From Gammaproteobacteria bacterium (GTDB taxonomy: Bacteria > Pseudomonadota > Gammaproteobacteria > Chromatiales > Chromatiaceae), in NCBI GenBank assembly GCA_030625445.1, contig DAOUQU010000085.1, forward strand, positions 1-6,877: 6,877 nucleotides of DNA, written 5' to 3'. The notes under the pieces are model-generated. The model ran no database searches. It saw only the letters and a list, made by a program, of their open reading frames with translations, and had not been told where the DNA came from. Of this stretch, positions 1-5,042 are shown one piece after another (within the stretch, counting starts at the first letter, position 1; each line of letters opens with the position of its first letter). The translations under genes and the position numbers were made by a program.

Positions 1-1379
1 TTCCAGCAGTCGCCATCCTGATAGCAGGCAATCGCCCTTTCGATGGTGTATTGTAGCGCAGCGGCTGAGGGTTCGTTGAAGACAAAGCCGGTTGCACTGT
101 TGTTTAATATTGTTTCGCCACTGGTATCGACTACGGTATCAGCGAGTCCGCCGGTATGATGAACGATCGGTGGTGTTCCATAACGCAGACTATAGAGCTG
201 ATTGAGGCCGCACGGCTCGAAGCGTGACGGCATCAGAAAGAAATCGGCGCCGGCTTCGATGCGGTGCGCCAGTTCCTCGGAATAACCGAGATAGAGCAAT
301 ACCCGTTCAGGATAGCGGCGTGCAAGTGCAGTAAAGGCGTATTCATAGGCATCCTGTCCCGAGCCGAGGATGATAAAGCTGGCATTGCTGTTCTCGATGA
401 GAGGCGGAATGACCTCGGCGATCAGGTCAATCCCTTTCTGTTCCACCATGCGCCCGATAAAGCCGAAAAGCGGCGCCTGCAGGCGCTCGTCGGTTGCTTC
501 GACTCCCATCTCTGTCAACAGGGCCGTCTTGTTTTCACTTTTACCTTTGAAAGTTCTCCATTTATCAGAGTAGTGCGAGGAGAGGTATGGATCACTTTTT
601 GGATTCCAGGCATCCTGGTCGACGCCATTGAGGATGCCGCTGAGCTTGTATTCAATCGAGTGCAATACGCCTTCAAATCCATAGCCGAATTGCGCTGTCA
701 GTATCTCGTTTGAATAGGTGGGGCTGACGGTTGTCACATGATCGGCATAGATGACTCCCGCCTTGAGCATCGAAAAATTACCATGAAATTCCAGACCTTC
801 GGCGCTCCACCACAAATCGGGAAGTCCCAGGCTGATGTAATCGTGATGCGAGAAAATGCCGCCATAGGCAAGATTGTGGATTGTATAGACTGCTTTCGGT
901 GCATTCGGCTGATGTTTCAGCAGCGCTGGTATCAGGCCTGTCTGCCAGTCGTGAGAATGGACGACATCCGGTTGCCAGCCGATATCGATATCGGAAGATA
1001 CCAATGCGGCAACAGCACGTGAAAACACCGCAAAGCGCTCGGCATTGTCGGGCCAGTCATAACCATCAGGATGCTGGTAGGGATTTCCCGGCCGGCCAAA
1101 GAGATCAGGGCAGTCAACCAGGTAAAGCGGTACGCCGAGAGAGGTATCACTGCTTTCCAGGATGCGAATGCTGCGTGTACGTTCGACACCGGTGATATCC
1201 ATCCAGGCGATGATTTTCGATTCCGGTGATTGCTCAAGAACAGCGCGATAGGCTGGCAGAATGACCCGAACATCGGTTCCGGCTTCATTCAGTGCACGCG
1301 GCAGACTGTAGATGACGTCACCAAGACCCCCTGTTTTTATCAGCGGATAGGCTTCACTGGCAGCGAATAGAACCTTCAT
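1..1379 (-). CDS. glgA: Glycogen synthase GlgA (ADP-glucose type, GT5), 3' end outside window
   Basis: Transfers glucose from ADP-glucose to the non-reducing end of an alpha-1,4-glucan in cytoplasmic glycogen synthesis. My own translation of the minus strand stays open for 459 codons from the ATG at 1379 to the window edge. It starts MKVLFAASEAYPLIKTGGLG, with the ADP-glucose-binding K-x-G-G-L at K15-L19. Other recognisable blocks are HDWQTG at H143, YTIHNLAYGG just after it, the second Rossmann domain opening with GRM-x4-KG near residues 309-316, and SRFEPCGLNQ with the conserved Glu at 388. The equivalent Glu in E. coli GlgA is near 377, so the protein carries about ten extra residues, and roughly 25-30 C-terminal residues lie beyond position 1. 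Only a weak purine-rich SD (GAGAGA) precedes the ATG. It is the last gene seen of a minus-strand series but is separated by 157 bases from the PTPS-like gene, so it may have its own promoter. No frameshift is visible. Confidence 0.95.
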   Translation of the reverse strand, partial: MKVLFAASEAYPLIKTGGLGDVIYSLPRALNEAGTDVRVILPAYRAVLEQSPESKIIAWMDITGVERTRSIRILESSDTSLGVPLYLVDCPDLFGRPGNPYQHPDGYDWPDNAERFAVFSRAVAALVSSDIDIGWQPDVVHSHDWQTGLIPALLKHQPNAPKAVYTIHNLAYGGIFSHHDYISLGLPDLWWSAEGLEFHGNFSMLKAGVIYADHVTTVSPTYSNEILTAQFGYGFEGVLHSIEYKLSGILNGVDQDAWNPKSDPYLSSHYSDKWRTFKGKSENKTALLTEMGVEATDERLQAPLFGFIGRMVEQKGIDLIAEVIPPLIENSNASFIILGSGQDAYEYAFTALARRYPERVLLYLGYSEELAHRIEAGADFFLMPSRFEPCGLNQLYSLRYGTPPIVHHTGGLADTVVDTSGETILNNSATGFVFNEPSAAALQYTIERAIACYQDGDCW

Positions 1380-1415
1380 GATCTCTCTGCTTTGAGTTGA
1401 CGGAAAAGAAATTTT

Positions 1416-1431
1416 CGCTGCTTCCTGCAGC
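1416..1431 (-). promoter_or_regulatory. Stem-loop with GGA in the loop in the glgA leader (possible CsrA/RsmA site)
   Basis: On the minus strand, GCTGC-AGGAA-GCAGC forms a perfect 5-bp stem with a 5-nt loop about 40-50 nt upstream of the glgA ATG. A-N-GGA in a hairpin loop is the hallmark of CsrA/RsmA binding, and glycogen genes are classic CsrA targets (glgC in E. coli). A second GGA, without obvious pairing, lies further upstream at about 1451-1455. The hairpin is seen; the regulator is inference. It does not overlap the SD, so a simple blocking role is not obvious. Confidence 0.22.
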
Positions 1432-1505
1432 AAATAATCGTTTAAAACCGTCCTATGATAGCGCAACTGGAGAGAATTCAGGAATTGATTAATATAAGAG
1501 CAGGG

Positions 1506-1534
1506 AAAAAACGGTTGATAGACTCTTTGCCAAC
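1506..1534 (-). terminator. Weak intrinsic-terminator-like hairpin after the PTPS-like gene
   Basis: Immediately after the TAG at 1539-1537, the minus strand reads GTTGG, an 11-nt loop, then TCAAC, followed by CG and six T. The stem is only five pairs, including one G-U, so termination would be partial at best. Its position directly behind a stop codon and the T-run at 1511-1506 are the arguments for it. Confidence 0.35.
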
Positions 1535-1536
1535 TG

Positions 1537-2376
1537 CTAACTCTTGCCGATCGCCCCTTTGCCAATCCCCTCGTAAGCATAGACCTCGAAGGAACTCCCG
1601 GGATGACTCTGCTTCAGTGAGTCGGCAATATGCTGCGCCAGATTCTCGACTGTGGAGTCGCTGTCGATCAGATAGCAGCAATCTGCCGGCAGTTTCAGCT
1701 CGAACTCACCCTGTGATGCCTGGTAACGGTAGAGATGCTGCTCATCTTCTTCACTGACCAGATCCTCCCTGCAGCCGATATAGATATCCCTCCATTTTGC
1801 AGCCCAGCTGTTTTCAATCTGAGGATCACGGGCGCCGTCACGCAGGATCTCTAATTTTGAACGATGCCCGTGGGCAATCCGTTGGCAATTTCCAGCGTGA
1901 TGTTTCAGGCCGTGACTGTAGTGATAAAAGGAGCCCTCGATGTGCTCTGATGAGAGCCTTATTTCCAGTTGGGAAACATTCGAAGGCATCTCCTCCAGCA
2001 GGGAAGCAGTGATTGCCGCAGCAACCGTCTCCGGAGTTACACTTTGCGCCGGGAGCAGGCAAAGTGCCGAAGCAGGGGAGTGATGTTCAACCCTGGAGTG
2101 GGCGCCATATTCAAACAGCACAGAGCAGCGTTCTTCATGCTGCATCAGCGTTACGGCTGATGATCTCACGGGAATAATCAACTTGTGATCAAACGCCAGG
2201 TCGACCAGCTGCTTGACCTGGTGTTTGACATCAGAGAAATCGAGCACCATCCCCTGTTTGTCGAGATCACCGGTGAGGCTGATATCCAGTCTCCAACTCT
2301 CACCAACAAGCCCCCTGGTTGCATGCAGGTAGGAGAAGTCGACCACTGTCAGACCTTTGACAAACAGCGTGGTCAA
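1537..2376 (-). CDS. Two-domain 6-pyruvoyl-tetrahydropterin synthase / QueD-like protein
   Basis: A 279-residue protein made of two PTPS-like (T-fold) halves. The first half (about residues 5-75) has the family signature LTGDLDKQGMVLDFSDVK (34-51) and the DHK motif at 63-65. The usual zinc HGH is replaced by ESW at 26-28. The second half (about 138-275) has HGLKHHAGNC-x4-HGHR, with H155, C164, H169 and H171 matching the zinc ligands and catalytic Cys of QueD, and a late Glu at 269. It lacks its own DFxxxK and DH blocks. One composite active site could therefore be built from both halves. QueD makes 6-carboxy-tetrahydropterin from dihydroneopterin triphosphate for queuosine; whether this fused form does the same is unknown. 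The start is TTG at 2376, overlapping the previous gene's stop as TTGA, with AAAGG eight bases upstream. This implies translational coupling to the cysteine-rich gene. Confidence 0.8.
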   Translation of the reverse strand: MTTLFVKGLTVVDFSYLHATRGLVGESWRLDISLTGDLDKQGMVLDFSDVKHQVKQLVDLAFDHKLIIPVRSSAVTLMQHEERCSVLFEYGAHSRVEHHSPASALCLLPAQSVTPETVAAAITASLLEEMPSNVSQLEIRLSSEHIEGSFYHYSHGLKHHAGNCQRIAHGHRSKLEILRDGARDPQIENSWAAKWRDIYIGCREDLVSEEDEQHLYRYQASQGEFELKLPADCCYLIDSDSTVENLAQHIADSLKQSHPGSSFEVYAYEGIGKGAIGKS

Positions 2377-2849
2377 GGTTTTTTGCCTTTTCTGCGGCGT
2401 GAACGGATTCTGGGGTGATACGCTGAAATCTGCTGCATGACCATTGAGAAGGGGAGTTTATCCAGACTCCCAAAGTGTTTGATAGCGCGGTTCACAAGAT
2501 CAATGACACTCTCTATGCAGGGTGGGGTGGGTTCTCTGGGATTGAGCGCGACATGCAGGCCGCGCAATCCGCCAACCTGAATGCGAATTGCTTTGCCATG
2601 CGGCAGCAGGTTTTTGCGATCTTCGGAGGTTGCACGCAGAGCAAATCGCGCCTGGCTGCGCAACACTTCAAGCAGTTGCAGGCACTGCTGCTGTCCCGCG
2701 TCTGAATTGCAATGGACGCCTTCGCGCTCGGCAATACAGAATTTATGTGCTTCACTGCATTGGCACTGCTGAGTCAGAATTGCTTTTTCAAAGGCGCAGA
2801 AACGTTCATTGACTTCGTGATAGGTTTTGCGAAAGGCATCCTGATCCAT
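2373..2849 (-). CDS. Cysteine-rich conserved hypothetical protein coupled to the PTPS-like gene
   Basis: A 158-residue soluble protein with no signal peptide or membrane segment. I do not recognise a characterised family. The N-terminal half carries six cysteines: C18, C29, C31, C38, C47 and C56. They are spread through a charged, probably helical segment (FCAFEKAIL, CQCSEAHKFCIAEREGVHC) that ends in ARFALR. The middle has a GGLRGLHVAL stretch and the C-terminus is strongly basic (RIRSRRRKGKKP). The density and spacing of the cysteines suggest a metal- or Fe-S-binding or redox-active domain; this is inference. The ATG at 2849 has a good SD, AAGGA with a 7-nt spacer. The TGA stop overlaps the TTG start of the PTPS-like gene, so the two proteins probably act together, perhaps on a pterin or deazapurine product. 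The upstream flank is the palindromic repeat region, which may supply or insulate its promoter. Confidence 0.75.
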   Translation of the reverse strand: MDQDAFRKTYHEVNERFCAFEKAILTQQCQCSEAHKFCIAEREGVHCNSDAGQQQCLQLLEVLRSQARFALRATSEDRKNLLPHGKAIRIQVGGLRGLHVALNPREPTPPCIESVIDLVNRAIKHFGSLDKLPFSMVMQQISAYHPRIRSRRRKGKKP

Positions 2850-2885
2850 ACTAAAATCCTTGAGCCGCTGAAATCATTTACAAAT

Positions 2886-3088
2886 GAGTCAAATTTTAAA
2901 GTAACTATTTAGTACCTGCTAATTCGTCACTGTTTCCAGGCATATCTTCCGGAAAACACCGTGAATACATCGATGTAGGCTCGAGTCGGCGTCCCTGCCT
3001 CCTACGTTTCCAGCAGATACACCCGAAAACAGTGACTTGCCTGGAAAATATATTAACAAGCTGAATAGTTACATTTTAAAAGTGACTC
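2886..3088. repeat. Palindromic MITE-like element with about 25-bp terminal inverted repeats
   Basis: The left end (GAGTCA…TTTTAAA…GTAACTATT, 2886-2909) is repeated inverted at the right end (AATAGTTACATTTTAAAAG…TGACTC, 3063-3088), with a few mismatches and gaps. Nested inside are the 28-base arms at 2928-2955 and 3007-3034. There is no coding sequence and no clear target-site duplication. The size (203 bp) and symmetry fit a non-autonomous element or a dispersed intergenic palindrome. It fills most of the gene-free gap 2850-3178. Confidence 0.55.
2928..3034. repeat. Inner inverted repeat, 28-base arms
   Basis: Arms at 2928-2955 and 3007-3034 pair at 22 of 28 positions. Both arms begin, from the outside, with CACTGTTT, and the left one reads on CCAGG…TCCGGAAA. 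The 51-base centre contains the perfect palindrome ACATCGATGT and a TCGGCGTCCCTGCCTCC segment. This centre resembles dispersed intergenic repeats I have seen in gammaproteobacterial genomes, but that comparison is from memory. Confidence 0.6.
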
Positions 3089-3147
3089 TCGCCAGGACGC
3101 CAGGAACACAAAGGTTTTTCTTTGCGAACTTTGCGCCTTGGCGAGAG
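3086..3147. repeat. Long imperfect hairpin (CTCTCGCCA-type dispersed repeat) behind hslR
   Basis: Arms 3086-3113 and 3120-3147 match at 21 of 28 positions around a GTTTTT loop. The outer nine pairs (CTCTCGCCA/TGGCGAGAG) and the inner CTTTG/CAAAG are perfect. Sequences of the type CTTTGCGCCTTGGCGAGAG are common intergenic repeats in many bacteria, by general recall. It begins 31 bases beyond the hslR stop at 3179, so it could also end transcription or protect the mRNA end. Its left edge overlaps the right end of the 2886-3088 element by three bases. Confidence 0.6.
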
Positions 3148-3178
3148 AAAATGTTTTTTCATGCCTTGTTCTGTCTGC

Positions 3179-3580
3179 TCAGGACTCCGAGTGTTTGTTC
3201 TTGAAGCGGTGTATCAGGCGCCGGTCGCGTTTACCGGGGCGTCCAGCCGCTCTGGAGGGGGCGGCGGCGCGCAGTATGCGCTGCTGCTCGATCACCGCTT
3301 CACGGCGTGAGATGCTTTCGGCATCTTCACTATAAAAGGTTCTTGCCTCGGATGCAGGGCGGCGCTGTTTAGGAATCACCACCACTTCGATATTCCACTC
3401 CAGAGCCCCTTTGTGAATACGCAACGAGGAGCCGGGCTTGACCTCCCTGCCGGGTTTGGTGCGCTGGCCATGCAGGTGAACTTTGCCGCCGATGATCGCC
3501 TCACAAGCCAGTTTACGGGTCTTGAAAAAACGCGCAGCCCACAACCATTTATCGAGGCGCATGGTGTCAGGTGACTGCAT
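3179..3580 (-). CDS. hslR: Heat shock protein 15, S4-domain RNA-binding protein HslR
   Basis: HslR binds free 50S subunits that carry a stalled nascent chain and helps recycle them. The S4 domain opens with MRLDKWLWAARFFKTRKLAC and continues GGKVHLHGQRTKPGREVKPG. The family's central QRRPASEA motif is present. The C-terminal tail is very basic (SRAAGRPGKRDRRLIHRFKNK), as expected for RNA binding. I chose the ATG at 3580 because it gives 133 residues, the E. coli length, and the same short stretch before RLDKWLW. In-frame ATGs also occur at 3601, 3595 and 3562. A GAGGAAG sits very close upstream of 3580, so the start is not certain. The gene overlaps the 3' end of grxC by 14 bases, indicating one transcript. 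Confidence 0.92.
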   Translation of the reverse strand: MQSPDTMRLDKWLWAARFFKTRKLACEAIIGGKVHLHGQRTKPGREVKPGSSLRIHKGALEWNIEVVVIPKQRRPASEARTFYSEDAESISRREAVIEQQRILRAAAPSRAAGRPGKRDRRLIHRFKNKHSES

Positions 3581-3851
3581 CTTCCTCGATTTCATCACCA
3601 ATACCGAGCAGATCGTTCAGTTTGCCATCCATGTCCAGCGCAGCCATGTCATCGAATCCGCCTACATGAAAATCATCAATGAAGATCTGGGGTACCGTTC
3701 GCCGCTTGCTGAGTTCCACCATTTCCGTCATTTTTGAATGGTCCAGATCGATTCTGATCTCCTCATATTCAACACATTTACGGCTCAATAGATCCTTGGC
3801 ACGTACACAGTAGGGACAAAAATCAGTGCTATAGACAACAACCTTGGGCAT
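3567..3851 (-). CDS. grxC: Glutaredoxin 3 (GrxC)
   Basis: Small cytoplasmic dithiol glutaredoxin that reduces disulfides and glutathionylated proteins using glutathione. It is 94 residues long, a little more than the usual 82-88 because of an acidic tail (GIGDEIEEDAVT). The thioredoxin fold starts MPKVVVYSTDFCPYC, with the active-site C12-P-Y-C15. The TVP cis-proline loop (RRTVPQIFI) and the glutathione-binding GGFDD motif follow in the expected order. The ATG at 3851 has an AGGTG SD about six bases upstream. The leader upstream of that SD is an unusual tandem pyrimidine tract. It is the first gene of the grxC-hslR unit, a common proteobacterial pairing of redox and protein-stress functions. 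Confidence 0.95.
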   Translation of the reverse strand: MPKVVVYSTDFCPYCVRAKDLLSRKCVEYEEIRIDLDHSKMTEMVELSKRRTVPQIFIDDFHVGGFDDMAALDMDGKLNDLLGIGDEIEEDAVT

Positions 3852-3863
3852 TCTTACACCTAA

Positions 3864-3900
3864 AAAAGAGAGAGAAGAAAAGAGAGAGAAGAAAAGAGAG
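3864..3900. repeat. 14-bp purine/pyrimidine tandem repeat in the grxC leader
   Basis: On the plus strand, the unit AGAGAGAGAAGAAA repeats perfectly with period 14 for about 2.6 copies. On the transcribed minus strand it is an uninterrupted C/T tract ending just before the grxC SD. Such a tract is prone to slippage and may affect ribosome access or mRNA stability. The repeat itself is plain in the sequence; any effect is inferred. Confidence 0.85.
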
Positions 3901-3924
3901 TTGGGGCAATCCTAACAGCGCAGT

Positions 3925-3930
3925 ATTGTA
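3925..3930 (-). promoter_or_regulatory. Possible -10 element for grxC (TACAAT)
   Basis: TACAAT on the minus strand matches the sigma70 -10 box at five of six positions. It would give a leader of roughly 65-70 nt that includes the tandem pyrimidine tract. I see no convincing -35 box at 16-18 bp, so support is weak. Confidence 0.2.
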
Positions 3931-3979
3931 ACGTCTATCACTGGATGTGTGTGGAGTCGCTGTTCATTTTGGGGTTTTC

Positions 3980-4009
3980 ATGGCTGAAGCCATTGGAATG
4001 AACCATTCC
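3980..4009. repeat. Two back-to-back short hairpins in the grxC / small-gene intergenic region
   Basis: ATGGCTGAAGCCAT (3980-3993) and GGAATG-AAC-CATTCC (3995-4009) are two perfect small inverted repeats separated by one base. They sit in the 278-bp region between the divergent starts at 3851 and 4130. No T-run follows on either strand, so they are not ordinary terminators. They could be protein-binding sites, or chance. I see no other clear structure in 3931-4110. Confidence 0.35.
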
Positions 4010-4129
4010 GGTATGAGTGATTTCCGTCAATATATGCTCTATTGAGGTCCGAAAGAGCGGTATCCGGGATTCATTATGATATATACTGGAAGCGAGCCAA
4101 AATGAAACCAGATAATGAGGAGACCTGAA

Positions 4130-4336
4130 ATGTTTTTGCGAGATAAAAAAAGTAATGACCTTGTGGAAATTACCGATGTGAGTGCGTTGTTTGATCCGAA
4201 TAAGGATGATGTAGCCGGTCGTTTTCATGCCGGCGAGGAGATGCAGGATGTCAAGTCCTTCAGCAAAGCTGATTTGGCTTTTCCGTCAGGTGAGTCCCTG
4301 CCGCGTTGCTGGATTGATGCCCATTATCGGGATTGA
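4130..4336 (+). CDS. Small conserved hypothetical protein, 68 aa
   Basis: The ATG at 4130 is preceded by an excellent SD, GAGGAG with a 7-nt spacer; an in-frame ATG at 4115 lies upstream of that SD and is unlikely. The protein is short and acidic, with no membrane segment. It starts MFLRDKKSNDLVEITDVSAL and has a central GRFHAGEEMQD block. It ends with FPSGESLPRCWIDAHYRD, which contains its only cysteine. I have the impression of similar 65-70-residue proteins in other gammaproteobacteria, sometimes carrying vague labels, but I cannot assign a function. The final codons contain a 10-base direct repeat, GGATTGATGC at 4311 and 4330. The gene stands alone between a divergent promoter region and a hairpin followed by a convergent pseudogene. 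Confidence 0.75.
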   Translation: MFLRDKKSNDLVEITDVSALFDPNKDDVAGRFHAGEEMQDVKSFSKADLAFPSGESLPRCWIDAHYRD

Positions 4337-4348
4337 TGCGCAAGGGAA

Positions 4349-4376
4349 GGTGCAATGCGCTGTCGCTTATTGCACC
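4349..4376. terminator. Hairpin between convergent genes (GGTGCAAT/ATTGCACC)
   Basis: A perfect 8-bp stem (4349-4356 with 4369-4376) encloses GCG-CTGT-CGC-TT, which can add three more pairs with a 2-nt bulge. It lies 12 bases after the stop of the 68-aa gene and directly abuts the stop of the convergent transporter relic at 4377. On the plus strand CTACAGTTTTCC follows, a poor T-run. It probably ends transcription from the left, but it also resembles dispersed GGTGCAAT-type intergenic palindromes. Confidence 0.5.
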
Positions 4377-4949
4377 CTACAGTTTTCCCTCTGCCGCCAG
4401 ATTCATAAAGCTTTCATTGAAGCGCAGCTTGATATTCTTTTTGTCGCCAATCGATTTTTCACCTGGAAAGGCGATGCCGATAAAGCCGGCACCTGCTGCG
4501 CCGGCCCCAAGGAGTCCGTGGTCAAAAGAGAATGTTGAAACATGCTCCATGGTTTTGACTAACTCTTCGCCGCGGCTGAATTTGACCGCTTCCGCAGCAT
4601 CATAAAACATGCGCGTGGTGTCCAGTTGCGCGTTGAACCCGGCAAGATCAGTGCCTGATGCTCTGGCCATGTGAGTACGGGCGGCAATTGCCTTTTCATC
4701 CGTTTGTGACGTGGTCGCCATGATTTCATACCAGGCGCCGGTTAGCGCCATTCCAAGTTTTGGGTTCTCTTTCAGGGTTTCGGTATTGACAACCATCAAG
4801 TCGATGATTTCACCGGGGATCTGGCTCGAATCAAATACCTCGTGAGTGTTTGGCATGGCAAGGATCTCTCTTAGCAGCGGGTAGTGGGAGACCGAGAGTT
4901 CAACCAGGTTGACGTTTTGCCCTTTGATATCGACAAGGTCGGACTTTAA
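4377..4949 (-). pseudogene. Truncated, internally deleted ABC-transporter substrate-binding protein (urea-carboxylase-associated type)
   Basis: The frame is open from 4949 (after a TAA at 4952-4950) to the TAG at 4379-4377. It reads KSDLVDIKGQNVNLVELSVS, then HYPLLREILAMPN, then VFDSSQIPGEIIDLMVVNTE, and later TFSFDHGLLG and KLRFNESFMNLAAEGKL. These blocks match, from memory, periplasmic binding proteins of the NitT/TauT-like type found beside urea carboxylase. In intact relatives about 45 residues separate VELSVSHY from the (TWN)PLL segment. Here the two are fused at about 4880/4881, implying an in-frame deletion. The signal peptide and roughly the first 130-140 residues are absent, and the yceD promoter region begins in their place. 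The remaining ATG at 4856 would give a 159-residue fragment with a poor SD. Neither permease nor ATPase genes are nearby. I regard it as a dead remnant. Confidence 0.72.
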
Positions 4950-5004
4950 TTACGCAACTCAATTCAGGCATTGTGAAATGAGTATCGCAAAGTCGTTGAT
5001 TTTT

Positions 5005-5033
5005 TTGACAAAGGGAGTGTTCATAGTTAGTAT
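5005..5033 (+). promoter_or_regulatory. Sigma70-type promoter of yceD-rpmF-plsX
   Basis: A perfect -35 box TTGACA (5005-5010), a 17-bp spacer and TAGTAT (5028-5033; four of six matches to TATAAT). Initiation about seven bases downstream would fall at about 5040, only a few bases before the yceD ATG at 5043, leaving essentially no 5' leader. Confidence 0.55.
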
Positions 5034-5042
5034 GGCGCGTTT

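Noticed and set aside
264..713. 149-aa open frame on the plus strand
   Set aside because: It lies fully inside glgA on the opposite strand and resembles no family; the glgA reading explains the sequence completely.
932..1288. 118-aa open frame on the minus strand inside glgA
   Set aside because: Wrong frame relative to glgA, whose conserved HDWQTG block falls in this interval.
2850..3178. Possible hidden small gene or toxin-antitoxin in the gap
   Set aside because: The plus-strand frames at 3122 and 3138 extend into hslR antisense and start within the hairpin. The rest is inverted repeat with many stops.
3864..3900. Possible CRISPR-like or VNTR array
   Set aside because: Units are 14 bp with no spacers, so it is a simple tandem repeat only.
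3980..4042. Short plus-strand frame, 20 codons plus stop, starting MAEAIGMNHSG
   Set aside because: No good SD and its start lies in the twin hairpins; too short to support without homologues.
3938..4228. 96-aa open frame on the minus strand upstream of grxC
   Set aside because: No recognisable features, and it overlaps the well-supported SD and start of the 68-aa plus-strand gene.
4377..4856. Reading the 159-aa frame as an intact small gene
   Set aside because: Clear family sequence continues upstream of its ATG to 4949, and the signal peptide and N-terminal domain are missing, so it is a remnant.
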